Positions 7,148 to 13,204 of a stretch of DNA of 15,272 bases are shown one piece after another; the stretch's first letter is position 1, and each line of letters begins with the position of its first letter. The stretch lies in contig CATMOP010000007.1 in the NCBI GenBank assembly GCA_950072225.1, positions 1 through 15,272 of the forward strand, given 5' to 3'. The stretch is from an uncultured Nitrospina sp. GTDB taxonomy: Bacteria; Nitrospinota; Nitrospinia; Nitrospinales; VA-1. Both the position numbers and the translations under genes were made by a program. The notes below the pieces were generated by a model, which was given only the letters and a program-made list of their open reading frames with translations, had not been told where the DNA came from and did not search any database.

Positions 7148-8848
7148 ATGACACGCGAAATCCACAATAAGGATCAAGAATTAGAGCAACGAGTCAGAAG
7201 AATCATGCTCTTGAGGGTATTCTTTTTGACCGGTTTTGTGGGCCTCCTGCTTACTTTTCAAGAGAGGCTGGGAATCACTGCACCCATAGAACCCCTCTGC
7301 ATGGCTATCGGGGCAGGCTTTTTCATGTCCCTTGTTTATGCTGTTCTTTTCAGATTTTTGACCTTGACGGAAAATGCTTCCCTTCAGGTCTCTGGAGATT
7401 TGCTTCTGGTAGGAGGTATTCTCTTCACCACAGGGGGTATTGACAGCCCCATTTCCTTCCTTTTCTTATTTGTAATTATTGCCTCCAGTGTCATGCTACC
7501 CAGGGCCGCAGCCTATCTGGCAGCGTCAGGCGCTATTATCATTTATGGGGTATTGGTAGACTTGGAATATTTTGGCATCATTACTCCGGTTTATTTGTTT
7601 CCGGAATCGAAGGTATCTTTTGAAAGCGGTTATGTTTTTTATATTATTTTTCTAAATATAGTTTCCTATTACACGGTGGCTTATTTAAGCAGTTTTCTCT
7701 CGCATCGATTGCGAATGGTTAAAGAGGAACTGGTTCGTGCAAGCGTCAATCTGGAAGAGCAAAGGGCTTTCAACCGGAATATTGTACAGAACATGGGAAA
7801 TGGCTTGATCACCACCAACCCGGGGGGAATGATCACATTGATCAATCCTGCCGCAAGAACCTTGACAGGTTATTCCATTGAAGAGAGCCTGGAAAAACCC
7901 ATTGAGCGTTTGATACCTTTGGCCGAATTGAAAAACCTTTTTTCCGAAGATAATAAACGTATTCTTCCAAAACAAATTGAAGGGGAATACCAAAGAAAAG
8001 ACGGAAAGGTCATTTTTATCCGGATTAAAATTAGCCGGCTTGCCGATCTTGATGTGCCGGGATACATTCTGGTATTTGAAGATCTCACTGAAGTAAAAGA
8101 AATGCAGGAAAAGGTTTCGAGGACAGAGCAGTTAGCGGCGGTGGGAAGGTTTTCGGCAGGTTTGGCCCATGAAATCAGAAACCCGCTGACTTCACTGAGC
8201 GGTTCCATTCAGGTTCTGGCAAGGGGTCTTAAACTTGGAGACTCATATAAAAAATTGATGCAAATAGTTATTAAGGAAACAGATCGCCTTAACGCCATTC
8301 TTTCCGATTTTCTCAATTATTCCCAGCCCAAAAAGAACAATAATACCATTATAGATTTGACTCAACTTGTTCAGGATGTAATCATCCTGTTAAAAAACAA
8401 AGAGGACATTAGCTCTAAAAAACAGATTGTTTTCAAGGGAACGACAGACCATCTGATTCTAAATGGAGACGAGGAACAAATTAAACAGGTTGTATGGAAT
8501 TTGTGTATCAATGCATTGGAAGCGATGTCCCAAGGAACCCTGACCTTGAAACTCAAGGAGGTTTTTTCTTTTCGTAGCGGAGAATTTCAAGCAAATCACC
8601 GCGGCATGGTTCTTGAGGTTCAGGATGAAGGTTGCGGTATTGCCCCCGACCAGATCATTAATATTTATGACCCTTTTTATTCCAGCAAAAAAAATGGAAT
8701 AGGCTTAGGATTGGCGACCGTTTACCAAATCGTCAACCGAAACGGGGGGATTATGGATGTTAAAAGCACCGTTGGCAAAGGAACTTTATTCACGGTTTTC
8801 CTTCCGGATCAGGACAACGTAAAATCTATTCCTGTGTCTTCTCATTAA
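7148..8848 (+). CDS. pilS: Membrane sensor histidine kinase PilS
   Basis: The N-terminal 190 residues hold about six hydrophobic spans (near 22-36, 51-71, 83-95, 102-118, 124-140 and 161-184), as in the PilS sensor that monitors pilin in the membrane. A PAS domain follows (about 206-318; NIVQNMGNGL, NPAARTLTGYS). The kinase core has the H box GLAHEIRNPLTSLSGS with the phospho-acceptor His341, N box NLCINALEAM (451-460), G1 DEGCGI (493-498) and G2 GIGLGLATV (517-525). The length of 566 residues fits the family. PilS phosphorylates PilR, a sigma-54 activator of pilA in studied species. Here the usual pilR neighbour is missing: an unrelated CDGSH gene follows 28 bases later. No good ribosome binding site is seen. 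The kinase call is certain; the PilS name rests on layout and on following pilC. Confidence 0.9.
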   Translation: MTREIHNKDQELEQRVRRIMLLRVFFLTGFVGLLLTFQERLGITAPIEPLCMAIGAGFFMSLVYAVLFRFLTLTENASLQVSGDLLLVGGILFTTGGIDSPISFLFLFVIIASSVMLPRAAAYLAASGAIIIYGVLVDLEYFGIITPVYLFPESKVSFESGYVFYIIFLNIVSYYTVAYLSSFLSHRLRMVKEELVRASVNLEEQRAFNRNIVQNMGNGLITTNPGGMITLINPAARTLTGYSIEESLEKPIERLIPLAELKNLFSEDNKRILPKQIEGEYQRKDGKVIFIRIKISRLADLDVPGYILVFEDLTEVKEMQEKVSRTEQLAAVGRFSAGLAHEIRNPLTSLSGSIQVLARGLKLGDSYKKLMQIVIKETDRLNAILSDFLNYSQPKKNNNTIIDLTQLVQDVIILLKNKEDISSKKQIVFKGTTDHLILNGDEEQIKQVVWNLCINALEAMSQGTLTLKLKEVFSFRSGEFQANHRGMVLEVQDEGCGIAPDQIINIYDPFYSSKKNGIGLGLATVYQIVNRNGGIMDVKSTVGKGTLFTVFLPDQDNVKSIPVSSH

Positions 8849-8876
8849 TATAAAAAAGTCAAAAAGGATACCGACA

Positions 8877-9107
8877 ATGCCAGGAGAGGGACCTATAAAA
8901 ATAACCGATACTGAGGAAATTGCTATTTGCACCTGCATGCAGTCCAACCACTGGCCGTTTTGTGATGCCACGCATCATACCACCGGCGGTAGCGGGCCGG
9001 AAATATTGAAGCTGGATAAAAATAAAACCTATTTATTATGTAGTTGCTTCAGAACGAAAAACAGGCCTTTCTGCGATGGGTCACACGAAAAAATAAAAAA
9101 ACACTGA
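8877..9107 (+). CDS. Double-CDGSH iron-sulfur protein
   Basis: This 76-residue protein has two CDGSH-type motifs. The first is CTCMQSNHWPFCDATH (18-33), with ligands Cys18, Cys20, Cys29 and His33. The second is CSCFRTKNRPFCDGSH (55-70), with Cys55, Cys57, Cys66 and His70. Each should bind one 2Fe-2S cluster with three Cys and one His. Bacterial proteins with two motifs in one short chain resemble the CISD3/MiNT class and are thought to handle electron or cluster transfer. No signal peptide or membrane span is present, so it is cytoplasmic. An AAGG ribosome binding site lies at 8864-8867. It follows pilS closely and may be read through from it, but nothing links it functionally to pili. Confidence 0.92.
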   Translation: MPGEGPIKITDTEEIAICTCMQSNHWPFCDATHHTTGGSGPEILKLDKNKTYLLCSCFRTKNRPFCDGSHEKIKKH

Positions 9108-9137
9108 CCTATAACCGGCGAGCCGCCGAGGGCAATT

Positions 9138-9163
9138 AGCAAAGCTTTTGCTGGCGAGCAAAG
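9138..9163 (+). repeat. Alternating inverted repeats upstream of the FGE-like gene
   Basis: AGCAAA (9138-9143), TTTGCT (9147-9152) and AGCAAA (9157-9162) let the middle element pair with either flank, with a loop of three (GCT) or four (GGCG) bases. A five-base-pair stem, CGGCG-agc-CGCCG, also lies at 9116-9128. No T-run follows either one. Together they fill part of the 149-base gap after the CDGSH gene. Confidence 0.45.
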
Positions 9164-9256
9164 TGCTATCTTGGCGCAATGAGTCCTTGCTGTCGGCCTC
9201 CTGTCCATACGTGGCATCTCTTCATTTTATCAGCAAATTTGTACAAGTGTCATTGA

Positions 9257-10105
9257 ATGAAAAACGTTTTTAATGCCCTGGCGGGTTGGGTGATGGTTCT
9301 TTTTTTATCGTCGTGTGCCGCCCCCTTGCAAAAAAAAACTTCTGAAAATATGGTCTTCATTCCCGAGGGACCCTTTACCATGGGTTTTGAAATAGAGAAT
9401 GATAACGAATGGGGAGATATGGATGAAGACCCGGTTCATGAAGTCACCCTCAATGCTTACTGGATGGATAAATATGAGGTGACAAGTTTTGACTTCGCCG
9501 AGTTTCTCAATTTCCATCAGGCCTCTGCCGGGCGGTTTATAGAAATCACCCCAAGCGTTACGGTTGAATTCGTGGAAGGAAAATATCTTTCCCGGCCTGA
9601 GCTGGAGAACCACCCTGTCAACCGAGTCTCCTGGTATGGAGCTGATGCCTATTGCCGATGGAAAGGCAAACGCTTGCCCACGGAAGCTGAGTGGGAAAAA
9701 GCCGCACGGGGAACCGACCAGAGAATTTTCCCCTGGGGAAACGAATTTCCTGACAACAAGCGTGTGACTTTCCGGCGTAAATTTTCTGATCTGGGTTTCA
9801 AAGTAATGGAGCCTGTAAATAGCATGAGCCGGGGTGTTTCTCCTTACGGCATCCATCATATGGCGGGTAATGTCTGGGAGTGGGTTGCCGATTGGTTTGA
9901 TGGAGGAACCTATAGAGACCGTGAACAAAAAGATCCTAAAGGACCTGAAACCGGAATCAGCAAGGTTCTACGGGGGGGCAATTGGTATTACAAGGCCTAC
10001 TATATGAGAACGACCTACCGCTTTAACGAACGACCCGACCAATTCAATATCTGGCAAGGATTCCGTTGCCAGCGTGATATCCCTTCGGGGCATGAAGGCA
10101 AATGA
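9257..10105 (+). CDS. Lipoprotein with a formylglycine-generating-enzyme-type (SUMF1) domain
   Basis: Residues 1-20 form a lipoprotein signal ending in LFLSSC, so Cys20 should be lipidated. Residues 31-273 match the FGE-sulfatase fold: MVFIPEGPFTMG, HEVTLNAYWMDKYEVT, HPVNRVSWYGADAYCRW, KRLPTEAEWEKAARG, GIHHMAGNVWEWVADWF and LRGGNWYYKAYYMR. The only cysteines are 20, 133 and 271. The C-terminal pair used by true FGE to oxidise sulfatase cysteines is absent, so catalysis of that reaction is unlikely. Many bacterial exported members of this fold act as binding or structural proteins. A small insertion (about 90-115) carries a WGDMDED-like acidic stretch upstream of it. The gene ends before a convergent minus-strand gene. 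There is no strong ribosome binding site. Family call firm, role unknown. Confidence 0.88.
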   Translation: MKNVFNALAGWVMVLFLSSCAAPLQKKTSENMVFIPEGPFTMGFEIENDNEWGDMDEDPVHEVTLNAYWMDKYEVTSFDFAEFLNFHQASAGRFIEITPSVTVEFVEGKYLSRPELENHPVNRVSWYGADAYCRWKGKRLPTEAEWEKAARGTDQRIFPWGNEFPDNKRVTFRRKFSDLGFKVMEPVNSMSRGVSPYGIHHMAGNVWEWVADWFDGGTYRDREQKDPKGPETGISKVLRGGNWYYKAYYMRTTYRFNERPDQFNIWQGFRCQRDIPSGHEGK

Positions 10106-10110
10106 TTAGC

Positions 10111-10169
10111 ATAACGCGCTGGACTCAACTAGCAATGGCGTTATATGGCAAGCAAAAAGTATTGCTAGT
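10111..10169. repeat. Two interlocking inverted repeats between convergent genes
   Basis: ATAACGC (10111-10117) matches GCGTTAT (10138-10144), and ACTAGCAAT (10128-10136) matches ATTGCTAGT (10161-10169), all perfectly. The arms interleave, so the two hairpins exclude each other unless a pseudoknot forms. The site fills the gap between the convergent FGE-like and DUF115 genes. No T-run is present on either strand, so it is a weak terminator candidate. Confidence 0.55.
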
Positions 10170-10180
10170 GGGCCCCGCGC

Positions 10181-11110
10181 CTAGCGGCCAGCAGCTCGCC
10201 GGCGTTTCAGGGCTTTTTTCATAATCCAGGGAATATTCAACTTGCGAGCGCAATGTTTGAAAATGGCCTCGGTCAAGGGCTGAAGGGAGCAGTGGTCGGT
10301 CAATATCCCGGCCTCACTGCAATTGACAACCATTAATGGATTCTCCCGTTTCAAATTTGTGAATGCCCAGTGGAACCACTGTTTGGAAACCGCCATGGAT
10401 TTTAATGTTCGCAAACTTTGACCGTTGATGTCCGTTTCCAGGACCAATTGGTCTTTCTGTTTATCCATCATGAACTTCAAGCCTTTGCCTGCGGCATCGC
10501 TTCCATGGCTGTGGGATTTCTTTTTGGGGTAAGAAAGATCCTGGCCGACGAATACAATCGGGTTGCCCCCGGCTTGAAAGGCCAGGTCATAAGTCACCGA
10601 TAAAACCGTTCCGCCCGGTGTCAATATGCCAATGTGGGGAACCCTTTTTTGAATTTCAACCAAAGCGGGGATATCCGGCGCGAATTTATTGAAAAAAAAC
10701 ACATTGTTTTCCCAAAGTTCAAGAACATGGGGATGCACGATAGAAGGAACCACAAGGGTTATTCCTCTATGCGGAACGTTAATGAGAAACCGAGAGATTT
10801 CTTCCTGAGGATCCAGACAAACTACAAAGTCGGGAACGATCCCATGTCCCATCAACGGTTTTAATGCGGCATCACAGGCGATAATGAGGGCTTTATTTTG
10901 AGCGCGGTGAAGAAAGCGGATATTTTTATCCAGGGATGGCCCGGCACCTACTACGATGCAGGGCAGATCGCGAAATTTGTTTTTAAGGGCAATAACTCCG
11001 GGATTTCGTTGTATGGCATTAAGGTTTGCTTGGAAATTCCGTTGCCAAACTTGGTTGAATCGGAGAAGGGTGGCTGATTTTACTTCGCGGATTTGTTCAT
11101 CACGACTCAT
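10181..11110 (-). CDS. DUF115 (Maf/MptE-like) protein, possible flagellar glycosylation factor
   Basis: The protein (309 residues) has the DUF115 core: CIVVGAGPSLDKN (51-63), KALIIACDAALKPLMGHGI (73-91), PDFVVCLDP (93-101), a GGTV turn (166-169) and FVGQDLSYP (187-195). The family includes the archaeal 6-hydroxymethylpterin pyrophosphokinase MptE and the larger bacterial motility-associated factors (Maf), which transfer nonulosonic sugars to flagellin. Beside flagellar hook genes, the second role is more likely, although this chain is much shorter than typical Maf proteins of 600 residues or more. The C-terminus is very basic (KKALKRRRAAGR). It lies beyond the flgE terminator, so it needs its own promoter or read-through; no convincing promoter is seen in the short gap. 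Confidence 0.82.
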   Translation of the reverse strand: MSRDEQIREVKSATLLRFNQVWQRNFQANLNAIQRNPGVIALKNKFRDLPCIVVGAGPSLDKNIRFLHRAQNKALIIACDAALKPLMGHGIVPDFVVCLDPQEEISRFLINVPHRGITLVVPSIVHPHVLELWENNVFFFNKFAPDIPALVEIQKRVPHIGILTPGGTVLSVTYDLAFQAGGNPIVFVGQDLSYPKKKSHSHGSDAAGKGLKFMMDKQKDQLVLETDINGQSLRTLKSMAVSKQWFHWAFTNLKRENPLMVVNCSEAGILTDHCSLQPLTEAIFKHCARKLNIPWIMKKALKRRRAAGR

Positions 11111-11163
11111 GGGCCTAATGTAGCAAAGTCTGACTCAGGGTTCTACTGGCAAGTAATCGCTGC

Positions 11164-11195
11164 AAAAAAAAGACCCGGACAAAAGCCCGGGTCTT
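11164..11195 (-). terminator. Rho-independent terminator of the fliK-flgD-flgE unit
   Basis: Read on the minus strand, AAGACCCGG pairs perfectly with CCGGGTCTT around an eight-base loop, and a run of eight T follows (A8 at 11164-11171 on the plus strand). It begins 25 bases after the flgE stop. It is the strongest terminator in the window. Confidence 0.92.
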
Positions 11196-11220
11196 GAAGA
11201 GATCAAATCAATTGTGAATA

Positions 11221-12468
11221 TTACCGTACCAGATTCACGGACTCCGTAAGCAAGTCATCGATAGTGGTGATGATTCTGGCGCTGGCTTGAAAGGCCTGCT
11301 GGGTTTGAATCATGGTGATGAACTGTTCTGCCAGGTCCACGTTGGAAAGCTCCAGCGACTGGCCGACAATCGCCCCAAACCCACCTGTCCGAGCGAGTCC
11401 CAATACCCCTTGCCCGGATTCCTGGGACTGTGCAAACAGGTTCGAACCCTGCCGGGTCAACCCGGAAGGAGCGAGAAAGTCCGCTAGAGTCACCTGGAAC
11501 AGATCGTCCGTTTGTCCGTTATTGAACAAACCCGCGATGACACCTTTGTCACTGACTGTCAAGCCAGTAAGGGTTCCTGTTGTGAACCCGTTCTGAACCA
11601 GTGAGTTGTTATTGGATTCTGCGGCGAATCCTGTCAACTTGCCGTTAGTGGCGGTGCCAGCGGCGTTGGCCAGATCCCATGTCAGGGTCTGGGTGGCGGC
11701 CGAGGTGCTGGCAGAAGAATAATCGATAACTATGTTTTGGTCTGCCACCGCGGCTCCCCTGACCAGGCTCAATTGCCCGGAGTTGTCAAAGGTGACGGAG
11801 CCGGATGCGCCGGAGGTTACGGTGCCTTCAGAAGTGGTGACGGCATAAGTCCATTGGTTAGCACCGGCGACTTTGGTGAACTGGATGCCGAGGATAAGCT
11901 GGGTGCCCACCGTGTTGAAAATGGCGATGGGTGAATTGAATGTAGTAGCGGCTGTGGAGGAGGCATCGAGATTAGCTCCCAGCGTAAACGTGGTGGTGGC
12001 CTGCGGGGCGGATTGCACTCCGGCAAGGTCAATGTCTGAAACAGTAGTGGAAGTGGTGCCAGTGGTGATCTGCTGGCCCTGTAAAATTTCACCGGTGATG
12101 GCCTGAACCAATCCGTTTTGATTTAATCTGAATTGACCGGCACGAGTAAAAAAGGTCCCGGTGGTATTGGTGGGGCTGACCACAAAGAAACCGGAACCGT
12201 CAATAGCCAGATCCAAAGCATTTGAGGAAGACTCAAACGAACCTTGGGTGAATTGTTTAATAGTTCCCTGCAATTGCGAGCCGCGGCCCAACTGGCTGGT
12301 TGTGGATCCGTTGGTTAGAATGGTGCTGAAAATATCACTGAATACGGCTTTACTAGATTTAAAGCCTATCGTGTTGACATTGGAAATGTTGTCACCAATG
12401 ATTTCCATGGCCTGAGAATTTGCTGTCAGCCCGGTGACCCCGGCGAATAATGAACTGATTAAAGACAT
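11221..12468 (-). CDS. flgE: Flagellar hook protein FlgE
   Basis: FlgE is the main subunit of the hook, the flexible joint between basal body and filament. The N-terminal rod/hook motif is clear: LFAGVTGLTANSQAMEIIGD, then ISNVNTIGFKSSKAVFSD (28-45). The C-terminal helix LSNVDLAEQFITMIQTQQAF (374-393) and ASARIITTIDDLL (395-407) completes the paired D0 domain. The middle (about 90-370) is Ser/Thr/Gly-rich and beta-like, as expected for exposed D1-D2 domains. The length of 415 residues is normal. A GGGAG ribosome binding site (12476-12480) lies seven bases before the ATG. It follows flgD by 30 bases and ends at a strong terminator, so it is the last gene of its unit. It has no Sec signal because it is exported by the flagellar type III system. 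Confidence 0.95.
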   Translation of the reverse strand: MSLISSLFAGVTGLTANSQAMEIIGDNISNVNTIGFKSSKAVFSDIFSTILTNGSTTSQLGRGSQLQGTIKQFTQGSFESSSNALDLAIDGSGFFVVSPTNTTGTFFTRAGQFRLNQNGLVQAITGEILQGQQITTGTTSTTVSDIDLAGVQSAPQATTTFTLGANLDASSTAATTFNSPIAIFNTVGTQLILGIQFTKVAGANQWTYAVTTSEGTVTSGASGSVTFDNSGQLSLVRGAAVADQNIVIDYSSASTSAATQTLTWDLANAAGTATNGKLTGFAAESNNNSLVQNGFTTGTLTGLTVSDKGVIAGLFNNGQTDDLFQVTLADFLAPSGLTRQGSNLFAQSQESGQGVLGLARTGGFGAIVGQSLELSNVDLAEQFITMIQTQQAFQASARIITTIDDLLTESVNLVR

Positions 12469-12498
12469 GAGCGATCTCCCTTTTCCGTTATAGCTTAA

Positions 12499-13155
12499 TT
12501 AAAGGCTTACTTTTGATATTTCGTTTATAGCGAGCCTTTGTCCATTAACAATGGCATAGGCCTGCCCATCTTCAAAGACGACATCGGTTACCAGACCGGC
12601 GGTGAACGTTTCCGCTGGCACGAAATTGCCAGCAGAATCTGAAGCAGTGACTTTGAAAGTATAGTTACTGGCAGGAAGCAATGCGCCGGAAGCATCCGTG
12701 CCGCTCCACACAAATTCATGTAACCCTGAGTTTTGAGCGCCAAGGTTGACGGTGGAGACTTTGATGCCGGTGCTGTCAAAAATGTCGATGGTCACATCGG
12801 TGGCGTCGCTATTGAGCGAATAGCTCAACGTTTCTGCCTCGCCGGATTTAAAGTCGATCGTATTACCGGGTGCGTCCACGGTTTTACCAATCAGGGCAAG
12901 GGCCGAGGAATTGCTCAAGGCTAGGTCGAAAGCCTGGCTGATTTCCAGGTTATCGTTCACGTTGGTCAACTGCTCAAGACTGCTGAACTGTGCCAGTTGA
13001 GAGGCAAATTCCTGGCCTTCCATGGGGGCAAGTGGATCCTGGGCCTGCAATTGCGCCACAAGAATTTTAAGGAAATCATCTTTTCCCAGAGTACTGCCTC
13101 CAGACGCGGTGATGCCTTCTGTAGTAGTGGTCGGTGAAATCGGATTGAAAATCAT
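12499..13155 (-). CDS. flgD: Hook capping protein FlgD
   Basis: FlgD forms the temporary cap at the tip of the growing hook and guides FlgE insertion. The conserved N-terminal segment is complete: LGKDDFLKILVAQLQAQDP (23-41), then PMEGQEFASQLAQFSSLEQL (44-63). The C-terminal two thirds is a beta-rich Tudor and FnIII-like region with the family signature GLHEFVWSGTDASG (144-157) and YTFKVTASD. The length of 218 residues is typical. An AGGA ribosome binding site (13166-13169) lies ten bases before the ATG. It is 49 bases downstream of fliK; a perfect AT-only hairpin sits just before the ribosome binding site. The order fliK-flgD-flgE is the common one in non-enteric flagellar clusters. Confidence 0.94.
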   Translation of the reverse strand: MIFNPISPTTTTEGITASGGSTLGKDDFLKILVAQLQAQDPLAPMEGQEFASQLAQFSSLEQLTNVNDNLEISQAFDLALSNSSALALIGKTVDAPGNTIDFKSGEAETLSYSLNSDATDVTIDIFDSTGIKVSTVNLGAQNSGLHEFVWSGTDASGALLPASNYTFKVTASDSAGNFVPAETFTAGLVTDVVFEDGQAYAIVNGQRLAINEISKVSL

Positions 13156-13170
13156 AATATTATTGTCCTG

Positions 13171-13198
13171 ATAAAATAATGATGAGTGATTATTTTAT
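13171..13198 (-). repeat. AT-only 10-bp hairpin between fliK and flgD
   Basis: ATAAAATAAT (13171-13180) and ATTATTTTAT (13189-13198) are perfect inverse complements with an eight-base loop. On the flgD message the stem ends one base before the AGGA site at 13166-13169. It could tune flgD translation or message decay; no T-run makes termination unlikely. Confidence 0.6.
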
Positions 13199-13204
13199 AA
13201 TCCA

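Noticed and set aside
9171..9192. TTGGCGC ... CTTGC resembling a sigma-54 promoter before the FGE-like gene
   Set aside because: The GG-to-GC distance is 14 bases instead of 10, which sigma-54 does not tolerate.
10105..10180. Possible integron attC site or recombination site in the convergent gap
   Set aside because: The expected GTTRRRY and RYYYAAC core boxes are not present (GTTATAT does not fit) and no cassette structure surrounds it.
11111..11163. TTGCCA and TACATT as a promoter for the DUF115 gene
   Set aside because: The spacer is 24 bases, far from the normal 16-18.
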